Numbered from the stretch's first letter, positions 8,189 to 15,182 are shown. The stretch is DNA of 29,030 bases from RYN-417 sp043743105 (GCA_043743105.1 JAYTXD010000035.1:1-29030); one strand, 5' to 3'. The notes: generated by a model not told the origin, from the letters alone. Made by a program: numbers and translations.

Positions 8189-8265
8189 GGGCCCGTAGCT
8201 CAGCTGGTTAGAGCACCTGCCTTTTAAGCAGGGTGTCGTGAGTTCAAGTCTCACCGGGCCCTCCA
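8189..8265 (+). tRNA. tRNA-Lys (anticodon TTT), CCA encoded
   Basis: A full cloverleaf can be drawn: acceptor GGGCCCG/CGGGCCC, D arm GCTCAGCTGGTTAGAGC, anticodon arm CCTGC-CTTTTAA-GCAGG with anticodon TTT, T arm GTGAG-TTCAAGT-CTCAC, then CCA at 8263-8265. The discriminator base is T (8262), where A is usual for lysine tRNAs. The 3' end is repeated downstream (see the island entry). Confidence 0.97.
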
Positions 8266-8283
8266 ATCACAAGCATTACATGC

Positions 8284-8321
8284 TTGACACTGTATACTAC
8301 AGGGCATATACTTTGTAGTAT
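8284..8321 (+). promoter_or_regulatory. relBE promoter and palindromic operator
   Basis: -35 TTGACA (8284-8289), 17-nt spacer, -10 TATACT (8307-8312), then 7 nt to the antitoxin ATG at 8320, so transcription should begin on the A of ATG. A perfect 8-bp inverted repeat, ATACTACA (8294-8301) and TGTAGTAT (8314-8321), brackets the -10 and covers the start codon. This is a likely autorepression site for the ribbon-helix-helix antitoxin. Confidence 0.75.
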
Positions 8322-8589
8322 GAAAACCGTTATTAGTGTAAAGATAGATAAAGATGTTAAAGAGTCGGCACAAGAAGTAGCAAATAGTGCCGGACTAACT
8401 ATAAGTACTCTCGTGAATGCTTATTTGCGACAAGTAGCCGCAACACGCCGTATTGAATTGTATGCTCCCGAACAAATGACACCTAAACTGGAAGAGCTTA
8501 TTGGTGAAGTTGAGGCCGAGCTAAAGAGTGGCCAAGTCAGCAAAGAATTCAATAGTGTCGAAGAATTTCTTACTGACTTAAAAAAGTAA
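8320..8589 (+). CDS. relB: RelB/DinJ-type antitoxin
   Basis: 89 residues from ATG 8320. An upstream in-frame start at 8284 falls on the -35 box and is rejected. The N-terminal ribbon-helix-helix (VISVKIDKDVKESAQEVANS followed by GLTISTLVNAYLRQVA) matches the RelB/DinJ family, which binds the operator as a dimer. The acidic C-terminal part (EELIGEVEAELKSGQVS, FNSVEEFLTDLKK) would wrap the toxin. It would neutralise the RelE-like toxin encoded 5 bases downstream and repress the operon through the palindrome at its own start. Confidence 0.88.
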   Translation: MKTVISVKIDKDVKESAQEVANSAGLTISTLVNAYLRQVAATRRIELYAPEQMTPKLEELIGEVEAELKSGQVSKEFNSVEEFLTDLKK

Positions 8590-8594
8590 CATTC

Positions 8595-8855
8595 ATGACT
8601 ATTCGTTACGCACCAAAATTCAAGAAGCAGTACAAAAAACTACCTCATAAGCTACAATTGCAGTTTGATCAACGCGTTCAGTTGTTCGCGGTAGATCCTA
8701 CCTTGCCTATGCTCAAAGTCCATCCATTGAAGGGTCTATATAAAGGCTATTGGAGTATGAGTGTCAGTGGTGATATCCGAGCTCTTTATATTATGGACGG
8801 CGATTCGGTCGTAATTTTTGCGCTTATCGGATCGCATAGCCAACTTTACGGTTGA
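8595..8855 (+). CDS. relE: RelE/YafQ-type mRNA interferase toxin
   Basis: 86 residues, typical size. The RelE/YafQ pattern is present: basic N-terminus (RYAPKFKKQYKKLP), VHPLKGLYKGYWSMSVSGDIRALY with H43, D60 and R62, and a C-terminal IGSHSQLYG with H81. These correspond to the catalytic/binding region of YafQ-like ribosome-dependent endoribonucleases. It follows relB by 5 bases, the usual order. It would act on mRNA at the ribosomal A site when the antitoxin is degraded. The YafQ branch is favoured over RelE proper because of the terminal H-S-x-L-[FY] motif. Confidence 0.88.
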   Translation: MTIRYAPKFKKQYKKLPHKLQLQFDQRVQLFAVDPTLPMLKVHPLKGLYKGYWSMSVSGDIRALYIMDGDSVVIFALIGSHSQLYG

Positions 8856-8904
8856 CTATAACTTAGTCGTGATAGCATCTATGATGGCCCTACAAGCATA
8901 AGCA

Positions 8905-9288
8905 CTATTTACTCTGAGATTTGAGCCAAACAGCAATCTCTGCAATATCGAGATGATCTGTAGCTACTCGGACTGCAAAGTCCTCCAAAAGCTTTGGAGA
9001 AGCTTTAAGGCTCAAGTTGTTTCTAGCCAAAAAAATGCCACAGACTGTAATTGCAGTGCGCTTATTACCATCGATAAAAGGATGATCCCCTATAATATTT
9101 CGTAGATAGACAGCAGCCTTTTCGTATTTAGTTTTGTATTGCTCCTCATCGAAGACTATTTGTCCTGGGGCTATGACAACCGATTGTAGACGAGCCTCGT
9201 CTCTGACTCCATGAGAGCCCCCAAAATCTTCAATTAGTTGGAAATGCAAGCGAAGCACTTCTTCGAGATTTATATAACTGGCGTTCAT
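8905..9288 (-). CDS. doc: Doc-type Fic-fold toxin
   Basis: 127 residues. The Fic-family active-site motif is HPFIDGNKR (69-77), the Doc/Fic consensus HxFx[DN]GNKR with the catalytic His present. Family known role: Doc phosphorylates EF-Tu and stops translation; other Fic proteins transfer AMP. Length and the N-terminal part (YINLEEVLRLHFQLIEDFGG, GVRDEARLQS) match Doc of the Phd-Doc family. The ATG overlaps the stop of the AbrB-like gene by 4 bases (ATGA), so the antitoxin is made first and is coupled. It is convergent with relE. Confidence 0.93.
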   Translation of the reverse strand: MNASYINLEEVLRLHFQLIEDFGGSHGVRDEARLQSVVIAPGQIVFDEEQYKTKYEKAAVYLRNIIGDHPFIDGNKRTAITVCGIFLARNNLSLKASPKLLEDFAVRVATDHLDIAEIAVWLKSQSK

Positions 9289-9503
9289 CTATCGGCTAAG
9301 TTGTTAAGGGTTTGCCCGTATTGTGCCACGAACTTGTCATATTCTTTAAGAATCTTTTCATGTTTTTTGGGCTCACTTACAAGTTCAACTCGTACCTTCA
9401 ATAAATCCCCGCGTTTAGCACCAAGCTGGGCCAAATCTTTTTTGGGCAATGTCACCCCATCGCTAGAGCCAATTTGAATAAGTTTTTGAGTAGTTTCTAT
9501 CAT
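9285..9503 (-). CDS. AbrB/MazE-fold antitoxin paired with Doc
   Basis: 72 residues. The N-terminal swapped-hairpin DNA-binding domain is recognisable (KLIQIGSSDGVTLPKKDLAQLGAKRGD). The C-terminal part (EPKKHEKILKEYDKFVAQYGQTLNNLADR) is helical and charged and probably occupies the Doc groove. It is an AbrB-type partner rather than the classical Phd fold, a known mixed pairing. A consensus promoter stands directly upstream and the mRNA should be leaderless. Confidence 0.85.
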   Translation of the reverse strand: MIETTQKLIQIGSSDGVTLPKKDLAQLGAKRGDLLKVRVELVSEPKKHEKILKEYDKFVAQYGQTLNNLADR

Positions 9504-9509
9504 GGTTAT

Positions 9510-9537
9510 ATTATAACAAACTTATAATTCTCGTCAA
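9510..9537 (-). promoter_or_regulatory. Promoter of the AbrB-doc module
   Basis: On the minus strand: -35 TTGACG (9532-9537), 16-nt spacer, extended -10 TGT-TATAAT (hexamer at 9510-9515), then 6 nt to the ATG. No SD. Confidence 0.75.
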
Positions 9538-9774
9538 CTTATTTGTAGCATAGGACGTATGGTGTTAGTTGCTATAGCCTCTACGCTGGCCCTCCAAAGA
9601 TACTTAATAGATATAAATTAAAGCCCTATAAAGCACCACCGTATTACGGCACTAATTTGTATCTGTTATTTAGTTCTACTCTCTTTTGGAGTAATTTTTG
9701 GTTTTGTGCCTATCGCTATCACAATGACATCGTTTCCGTGACGCATCGCGTTGTGCTTTTTTTCGTGGTAATCT

Positions 9775-9905
9775 ACTCGGGCTTACGCAAAATAGTGTGC
9801 CGATCTGGGACTGATTCGGCTGTGGTAAAAACTGTTTTATTAGCTGGAGGCGTATCTGTTAGATACGGTGACAGGTAAAAAACTGTTTTTACCCAGTCGA
9901 GCAGT
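9775..9905 (+). repeat. Truncated copy of the 164-bp MITE-like repeat
   Basis: 131 bases align without gaps to 23968-24098, with four mismatches by eye. The left terminal repeat CTCGGGCTTACGCA (9776-9789) is present. The right 34 bases, including the right terminal repeat, are absent and replaced by CAGTTTAGTG-type sequence. One mismatch (T for A at about 9882) falls in the long internal stem. It sits 16 bases downstream of the 4-TM gene. The rest of the 9504-9921 gap (9538-9774) is AT-rich; I see no gene there, and an open + frame through the repeat looks accidental. Confidence 0.85.
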
Positions 9906-9921
9906 CAGTTTAGTGTTAGTG

Positions 9922-10407
9922 TCAGTGTTTTTTGTGCTTATCAACTTTATGATGTTTTGGGACCGTAACTGCCATAACTGCTAAGCTAGATATAATGCCA
10001 ATAACGACAATTAACTCATAATACTGGGCAATGAGGGGCCAGCCACGACTAGAGTTTAAAGTACTCTGAAACGACCCACTCAAAAACGGATAGACAATAG
10101 TAAGGCCAACAAGTGTAGAGCTGAGTGCCGGAATTACTGCCAAAAGAAGTAACGCCTTAGAAACACGTTTGCGTAATAAGATAGCGCTAAATATCCCAGG
10201 AAGTAATACCAAGGCCGCCTGAGCAACATTTGTAGACAACTGTATAGAGCCGCCAAGTGAGTGTGCCAACAAATCGGTGTCTTTACCAGCCGCACTTACA
10301 AGTACACTTCCTGCACAAACCGCAAAGAATACGACCGCCGTGTTGGTTCGAAGTAAAAGCTGCAAAGCAACTGCAATAGCAACTACGATAATGAGCGCAT
10401 ATATCAT
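9922..10407 (-). CDS. Conserved-looking four-helix membrane protein of unknown function
   Basis: 161 residues, mostly hydrophobic. Probable helices lie at about 1-19, 23-42, 57-79, 84-110 and 131-150, with a short histidine/lysine-rich tail (KHHKVDKHKKH). I do not recognise a family. The His/Lys tail could bind metal or lipid head groups, but this is guesswork. It is last in a codirectional run with two ATP-grasp genes and a DUF192 gene, 40 bases after the preceding gene, though an extended -10 suggests it can also be transcribed alone. Confidence 0.7.
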   Translation of the reverse strand: MIYALIIVVAIAVALQLLLRTNTAVVFFAVCAGSVLVSAAGKDTDLLAHSLGGSIQLSTNVAQAALVLLPGIFSAILLRKRVSKALLLLAVIPALSSTLVGLTIVYPFLSGSFQSTLNSSRGWPLIAQYYELIVVIGIISSLAVMAVTVPKHHKVDKHKKH

Positions 10408-10415
10408 TTACGTAT

Positions 10416-10421
10416 ATATTA
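10416..10421 (-). promoter_or_regulatory. Extended -10 of the four-helix membrane protein gene
   Basis: On the minus strand TGG-TAATAT lies 8 nt before the ATG, without an SD. Fits the leaderless pattern. Confidence 0.45.
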
Positions 10422-10447
10422 CCACGAGCAGTATAACAGTATATTTT

Positions 10448-11509
10448 TTAGACTATGTTTTTATGGTATGTAATAAGTGATTCGGCTATCATGGCACATA
10501 CACGTCGTTGTTGGCCTTCTGTCGGGAATTCATGTAAACGCAGGCCAGGTGCTGAGTTTATTTCAATTACTTTCGACTGATTTTCTGATAGTGGGCTGCT
10601 AATATCTGTTGAAAGCACATCTACTCCGCAGAGTGGTAGCCCAATGTGCTGTAACATTTCGGAAATATTTTTACATAATTCGTTATTTATATTATCTGTT
10701 ACATCAAAGGTCTCACCCCCTAAGCTCACATTTGCTTTGTCTAGCACTGTAATCGATTGATTTTTTTTCGGGATTATCTCCAAGTACGCCTCGCCTTTAG
10801 CAGCGACTACTTCGTCTACCGGGGTTTTTGAAATTGATCCACGCGATTCATCTGCGCCTATTACTCCACTCCTTATTTCTGCCCTAAGTACAGACTTTTT
10901 ATTGTTACTACTCCCAATTAAATCACGAATTGTACTGACTCCGTCACCTATGACGCTTGCTGGACGCCGCTCCACAGCAGCTACAAATTTGTAATCGATG
11001 AATAGTAAACGATAATCTTTTCCCGATACTTGTTGCTGTAACAATACATCAGGATGTATTGTCTGGGCCTTGATTACTGCCTTTTCCAATGTAATTTTGT
11101 CATTAATACTCAATGTTATACCGTCACCATGCGCTCCTACGCGCGGCTTTATTAAACTTAGGCCATTTTTTGCTATAAAGTTTTCAGCATCCTTAATATC
11201 CTTATAAAGCATGGTAGCGGGGGTTGGTATTCCCCAGGCATCCATAATGGCATTTGTCTTTAACTTATCATTTGTTATTGTGAGCGCTATTGCTGAATTA
11301 AATACTGAATGAAAATTTAGGCTGTATGAATGAAGGGGTATTTTGAAACCATCGTAATGTACAATAAAAAATCTTTCGATATCTTTTCCCAGCTCTTCAT
11401 CAATAAGCTCGATTACAGCTCCTTTACTAATAAAGTACCATAATATAATGCGCATGCTAGAGCCATTACCTCTCATTGCATTAATTTGATTAATATCTAC
11501 TGTTTTCAC
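10448..11509 (-). CDS. ATP-grasp ligase related to the cyanophycin synthetase / GshAB ATP-grasp domain
   Basis: 353 residues; start is GTG (11507-11509), with no SD. ATP-grasp features: KPRVGAHGDG (121-130), DYRLLFIDYKFVAAVERRPA (165-184) followed by VIGDGVSTIRDLI, NVSLGGETFDVTD, CGVDVLSTDI, and the Mg-binding VIEINSAPGLRLH near residue 323 followed by FPTEG. This series is closest to the central ATP-grasp domain of cyanophycin synthetase and bifunctional glutathione synthetase. The Mur-ligase-like second half of CphA is absent, and no cyanophycinase is seen. It probably joins a carboxylate to an amine (amino acid or peptide ligation); substrate unknown. Confidence 0.85.
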   Translation of the reverse strand: MKTVDINQINAMRGNGSSMRIILWYFISKGAVIELIDEELGKDIERFFIVHYDGFKIPLHSYSLNFHSVFNSAIALTITNDKLKTNAIMDAWGIPTPATMLYKDIKDAENFIAKNGLSLIKPRVGAHGDGITLSINDKITLEKAVIKAQTIHPDVLLQQQVSGKDYRLLFIDYKFVAAVERRPASVIGDGVSTIRDLIGSSNNKKSVLRAEIRSGVIGADESRGSISKTPVDEVVAAKGEAYLEIIPKKNQSITVLDKANVSLGGETFDVTDNINNELCKNISEMLQHIGLPLCGVDVLSTDISSPLSENQSKVIEINSAPGLRLHEFPTEGQQRRVCAMIAESLITYHKNIV

Positions 11510-11571
11510 GTTTGAGTACCATACCTCATTTTCTTAATTTGAGCCAGAAAAATATTTTTAATATATCAAAA

Positions 11572-12093
11572 TTATAAGTTAAAATGTGACCGGACAATTA
11601 AACCTGCGGATTTGGCTACTCCACTAGCTACTTCTATTACGAAAAAGGTATTATCTGCACAGTATTCGTTCGGATATGTACTAGGGCTAATATTTTCTTC
11701 TAGCTTTACTACATCGCCGCGTACATTAAGCCAGGCAATATCTAGATTAAAATGCATATCTTTCATCCAAATACATTGACGGCCGATACTATCAAACACA
11801 AACAACATGCCATGGCTGGTTGGCATAGAACTCCGACCGGAAAGACCTTGCGCACGTGCAGTTTCAGTATTAGCTTTTTCTAAACTCAGCACGCATTGCA
11901 TTTTACCTATAGATGTATTCTGCCCACCGTTAGTAATTGTTTCGTATTTAATGCACACGTCAGTACTTTTTTGATTCTGGCCGCGCACGGTTACATAAAT
12001 CAAGTCACCTAGAGCAAACAAGGATGCGGTAGCAACTACGATGATTGCTACATTAAGTAAAGTTTTAGTTGTCTTTTTCGCGGTTATTTTCAT
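11572..12093 (-). CDS. Membrane-anchored DUF192 protein
   Basis: 173 residues from ATG 12091-12093. A GTG nine bases earlier is in frame but only 3 nt from a TATACT box, so the ATG is preferred. A basic start and one hydrophobic helix (about 10-34) act as signal anchor. The DUF192 domain follows: ARAQGLSGRSSM (80-90), HGMLFVF, CIWMKDMHFNLDIAWLN. This small extracytoplasmic fold is of unknown biochemistry and is widespread in bacteria and archaea. Four cysteines in the external part might form disulfides. It lies between the two ATP-grasp genes. Confidence 0.85.
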   Translation of the reverse strand: MKITAKKTTKTLLNVAIIVVATASLFALGDLIYVTVRGQNQKSTDVCIKYETITNGGQNTSIGKMQCVLSLEKANTETARAQGLSGRSSMPTSHGMLFVFDSIGRQCIWMKDMHFNLDIAWLNVRGDVVKLEENISPSTYPNEYCADNTFFVIEVASGVAKSAGLIVRSHFNL

Positions 12094-12120
12094 GCTTTCC
12101 ACGGAAGTATAGCGTAGGGG

Positions 12121-13497
12121 TTACTCAGGGAGGTCAAAAGCTTTCTTAATATCTCTTACAAGCAACTGGGTTTTAATACTAATATCATCGTCTTTAGCCA
12201 TTATTTTACCAAATTTCGTTATCTTAATAATACGTTTTCCAGTATCTATTACATCCCCGGCTTTGTACTTGCATACAATAAGCATCGTATCTTCGCCCTT
12301 AAGTTCGCTGATTGAGTATGCCTCTTTTTCAAATTCTAGTTTGCCGTCTTTATACTTATAAATACCTGGCCGGATAGTATGCTTTATTTCAAAGCCTTCT
12401 TCGAGCGGATTGTTAATAATCATATACGAAACAGGTTTTTTAAAACGACCAGCACTAGGAAGTTTGTCTGTGTCAGTAACTTCATATTCAATATTACCCA
12501 GTTCTAACGCATGAAGCAGTAGGAATGGGATCTTACCTTCAGCCAATTGCATGTCGCTGATAATATGGGAGTAACCCGTGTGACGGGCATTGATCTCAAT
12601 AGCATAAACTTCGTTGTCTGGCGTAACGATAAGATCAACACCAAATATTCCTTTATAGCCGTGGCTTGCAAGCTCTGAACCGACAACTGAAGCAATTTCG
12701 CGTGACTGGTGCTGTACGATATCAGGATATTCTACACCCACTTCGCCACCGCACCATTTGGTTGTACCTTCAAGTTTGGGATTACAAAGATACTGGCTTG
12801 TGACAAGTTGGCGTTGGATACCACCGCTGAAAATACCATACTTTGTTATACATACTTGTATACTTGACGTTTGGCCAGCAACATATCGAGACACTACAAC
12901 CGAACGGCCCTGCGAAAACTTTTTGAGCAGCTTTACAGCATCTACAAATTGGTCGTAATCATGTACGATATATGTACCCCGTGAGCCTGACGATTCTTCG
13001 TCCTGCAATACCATAGAACTACCTAGTTCTTCACGGAGCTCACGGTACGATGCAGCTTTGTCAAGTTCGCCAATGTATTTAATCTCATATTCGGGCATAC
13101 GGATGAGGTCGGCGAATTCATCACGGAAATAGCGCTTGTTTTCGTAAGCATGCGCAATAGTCGGGGAGTTCATGAGTAATGCCAAAGGATTTACTTTATA
13201 CGGTGGGTCAACGGGCGAATAAAGTATATATTTGCGCTTAGGTTCATTTTTTGTCAGCTCAACAAACCGCTTCATCTTAAGTAAGCGGCTCACGCCTTCG
13301 AGGTTATTAACTTCCATGCCAAGGTCGGTTACAGTACCTTTCAAAGGAAGTTCGTGGAGCCACTCCTGGCGCTCACCTGTAACAATTCGAAAATCATCAA
13401 AAAACTGATCATGTAGCAAGAAGGTTGTTGGATCATCATGAATAGCCCCAACCTGTGTGGAGCGGTTATACTGGATTGCGTTCGAGAGCTTATGCAT
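12121..13497 (-). CDS. ATP-grasp ligase of uncertain substrate
   Basis: 458 residues. The N-terminal third (about 1-130) is not recognised. It is followed by an ATP-grasp fold: ELREELGSSMVLQDEESSGS with the glycine-rich loop GSRGTY, YVAGQTSSIQVCITKYG, GIFGVDLIVTPDNEVYAIEINARHTGYS (Mg ligands in the EINAR segment), and a C-terminal region with a small beta domain (YMIINNPLEEGFEIKH, GEDTMLIVCKYKAGD). It resembles the carbamoyl-phosphate synthetase/PurK/biotin carboxylase-like branch more than RimK. About 27 bases separate it from the DUF192 gene. A TATAAT pair lies near 13539-13555, which would give a leader of about 40 nt; no SD is seen. Confidence 0.8.
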   Translation of the reverse strand: MHKLSNAIQYNRSTQVGAIHDDPTTFLLHDQFFDDFRIVTGERQEWLHELPLKGTVTDLGMEVNNLEGVSRLLKMKRFVELTKNEPKRKYILYSPVDPPYKVNPLALLMNSPTIAHAYENKRYFRDEFADLIRMPEYEIKYIGELDKAASYRELREELGSSMVLQDEESSGSRGTYIVHDYDQFVDAVKLLKKFSQGRSVVVSRYVAGQTSSIQVCITKYGIFSGGIQRQLVTSQYLCNPKLEGTTKWCGGEVGVEYPDIVQHQSREIASVVGSELASHGYKGIFGVDLIVTPDNEVYAIEINARHTGYSHIISDMQLAEGKIPFLLLHALELGNIEYEVTDTDKLPSAGRFKKPVSYMIINNPLEEGFEIKHTIRPGIYKYKDGKLEFEKEAYSISELKGEDTMLIVCKYKAGDVIDTGKRIIKITKFGKIMAKDDDISIKTQLLVRDIKKAFDLPE

Positions 13498-13583
13498 AGG
13501 TGTTACCAGTCTTTTTAGTTACGTTGAAGGCCTATCATTAAATTATATCACATTATACGTTATTAATCAATAGTATTTCGTTT

Positions 13584-13682
13584 TTACTCAGGTTCATCAG
13601 GCAAGTTCTTAGGAAGCGTATGGACTGTGGGATACGTAGTATCCTCTTCTTTATAACACCTGCCGAGAATTATGTACACCAC
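13584..13682 (-). CDS. Possible 32-residue peptide ORF upstream of the ATP-grasp cluster
   Basis: GTG-initiated frame (two adjacent GTG codons) to TAA, with a protein-like composition: start VVYIILGRCYKEED, then a Thr/Pro-rich TTYPTVHTLPKNL and an acidic end PDEPE. No SD. It lies just upstream of the ATP-grasp gene promoter and in the same direction. It may be a remnant or a real small peptide. I include it because it is the only coding-like stretch in that part of the 13498-13951 gap. Confidence 0.25.
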   Translation of the reverse strand: MVYIILGRCYKEEDTTYPTVHTLPKNLPDEPE

Positions 13683-13707
13683 TATTTAGCCGACTACTAT
13701 TTATAAA

Positions 13708-13854
13708 TTACTTCTGTGCCTTGAGCACACGCAGATACACCATAGCTAAGACAGCGACAAGAACTATCGTTAGAAATATAATCAAGGTAATAAAACCTTG
13801 TTGGTCTTTGTGTGCAGACGTTTGTATGACCTTGTTTATTTGTTGCTTACGCAT
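13708..13854 (-). CDS. 48-residue single-pass membrane protein
   Basis: ATG at 13852-13854, TAA at 13708-13710. The first 20 residues are polar and basic (MRKQQINKVIQTSAHKDQQG). Then comes one membrane helix (FITLIIFLTIVLVAVLAMVY, about residues 21-40) and a basic end (LRVLKAQK). The clean helix and positive flanks make chance unlikely. On the minus strand TTTACA, 17 nt and GATAGT precede it, predicting a leader of only a few bases. Function unknown. It lies between dnaJ and the ATP-grasp cluster. Confidence 0.6.
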   Translation of the reverse strand: MRKQQINKVIQTSAHKDQQGFITLIIFLTIVLVAVLAMVYLRVLKAQK

Positions 13855-13951
13855 AATTACTACCAACTATCACGCATATGTTTATGTTTGTAAAGCGTTA
13901 TCCTAACGTTTGGGCGTACAAAGTCTTATGTGGATATTTAATAACAAATTT

Positions 13952-15052
13952 TTAACGTCCAAAGAAACTTTTTTTATGACCTGAAGCATTTTCAAATTGT
14001 TCAAGTAGTTCTTTTTGTTCCTTATTGATGTCACGCGGGGTTTCAACATTGATAGTTAGGATGTGAGCACCGCGTGTACCGGCTCGCATGTGGGGTACGC
14101 CGTGACTCGACAGTTTAAAATCAGTACCACCTTGGGTCCCAGCCGGAATTTTCATTTTGATATTACCATCTACTGTCGCAACGTCAATTTCGTCGCCAAG
14201 TGTTGCCTGCACCATAGAGATTGTTTGTTCAGAAAGTATTAAGTCGCCTTCGCGCATAAACAACTTATGTGGCTTAACCTTGATGTTTACATACAAATCA
14301 CCGCGCGGTCCATTAGCAATAGCCTCACCATGCTCTCGGAGGCGTATAGTAGCACCATCGTCAATTCCTGCGGGTATCTTAAGCGCAATTTCTTGGTTCT
14401 TGTGCTCAATTCCCTTGCCTTTACAAACCGTGCAGGCTTTTTCTGGCACCTTACCTGTGCCCTGACAGGTTGAACATACACTTGCCTGCTGAATGTTTCC
14501 AAAGATCGTACGAGTCACATTCATGACCTGGCCAGAACCCTCACAGGTGTCACATTGTTTAAGCTCGTGGCCTGGCTCAGCAGTTGTGCCTTTACAGTGG
14601 TTACACGGTGCATCCATGACCATGTTTAACTCAGCCTCCGTTCCAAACACTGCATCTTCAAAACTAATAACCATTTCGGTTTCTACATCGCGGCCTCTAC
14701 GTACTCTACTGCCTCGTTGCTGTCCACCACCAAAAAAGCTGCTAAAAATATCACCAAATCCAAGATCGCCGAAATCAAAGTTTACATTCTGTCCGCCTTG
14801 ACCTCCAAATCCACCGAATGGGTCGCTACCACCATTGCCGCCAACGCCTGCATGTCCAAACTGGTCGTAACGCTGGCGTTTTTTGTCATCCTTCAGCACT
14901 TCGTAGGCTTCGTTGACTTCTTTGAACTTATTTTCGTCCCCACCACGGTCAGGGTGATGTTCAATAGCGGCTTTACGAAAAGCCTTCTTTATTTCATCAG
15001 CGCTAGCAGACTTGCCAACGCCTAAAACTTCATAATAATCACGCTTGTCCAT
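13952..15052 (-). CDS. dnaJ: Chaperone DnaJ (Hsp40)
   Basis: 366 residues, full type I DnaJ. J domain with the HPD motif at 33-35, Gly/Phe-rich linker (about 68-115), four CxxCxGxG-type zinc repeats (CNHCKGTT, CDTCEGSG, CSTCQGTG, CTVCKGKG; the first has lost its final Gly), then the two beta-barrel substrate-binding domains. It stimulates DnaK ATPase and delivers substrates. It has its own promoter within a CIRCE-type palindrome. The extended -10 is 7 nt from the ATG, so its mRNA should be leaderless, unlike dnaK. Confidence 0.97.
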   Translation of the reverse strand: MDKRDYYEVLGVGKSASADEIKKAFRKAAIEHHPDRGGDENKFKEVNEAYEVLKDDKKRQRYDQFGHAGVGGNGGSDPFGGFGGQGGQNVNFDFGDLGFGDIFSSFFGGGQQRGSRVRRGRDVETEMVISFEDAVFGTEAELNMVMDAPCNHCKGTTAEPGHELKQCDTCEGSGQVMNVTRTIFGNIQQASVCSTCQGTGKVPEKACTVCKGKGIEHKNQEIALKIPAGIDDGATIRLREHGEAIANGPRGDLYVNIKVKPHKLFMREGDLILSEQTISMVQATLGDEIDVATVDGNIKMKIPAGTQGGTDFKLSSHGVPHMRAGTRGAHILTINVETPRDINKEQKELLEQFENASGHKKSFFGR

Positions 15053-15059
15053 TTGTTAT

Positions 15060-15089
15060 ATTTTAGCACTTCCACCCTAAGAGTGCCAA
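15060..15089 (-). promoter_or_regulatory. CIRCE operator and promoter of dnaJ
   Basis: Plus-strand TTAGCACTT-N9-GAGTGCCAA at 15063-15089 matches CIRCE (TTAGCACTC-N9-GAGTGCTAA) with one mismatch in each arm. On the minus strand the -35 TTGGCA (15084-15089) is one arm, and the extended -10 TGC-TAAAAT (hexamer 15060-15065) overlaps the other, with an 18-nt spacer. HrcA bound here would cover the whole promoter. Confidence 0.85.
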
Positions 15090-15182
15090 TAGGGCGTACT
15101 CATTCACAACCTTTGCAACATAAATTTAACTAAAAAGGTAAGCGTCCTAAACTGTAAATATAGCCCCCGCAAAACTGCTCCG

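Larger units (their letters stand above)
8257..9597. mobile_element. Candidate tRNA-Lys-associated mini-island with two toxin-antitoxin modules
   Basis: GGCCCTCCAA, the last bases of tRNA-Lys including CCA (8257-8266), recurs exactly at 9588-9597. The 1.3 kb between the copies contains only two toxin-antitoxin modules. A duplicated tRNA 3' end flanking accessory genes is what site-specific integration leaves, but there is no integrase and the repeat is only 10 bp. The boundaries are a hypothesis. Confidence 0.4.

Noticed and set aside
9657..9878. Open + strand frame of 73 codons next to the TA island
   Set aside because: Aromatic-rich, no SD or leaderless -10 at the ATG, and its second half is the left part of the MITE-like repeat, which is non-coding in the other copy.
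9775..9905. Repeat as a known ribozyme, tmRNA, 6S RNA or RNase P RNA
   Set aside because: None of the conserved cores I know could be matched (no hammerhead CUGANGA/GAAA pairing, no tmRNA ends); kept as an unclassified structured repeat.
13721..13906. Open + strand frame of 61 codons in the dnaJ downstream gap
   Set aside because: It is antisense to the 48-residue membrane protein, which has the more protein-like sequence and a plausible promoter.
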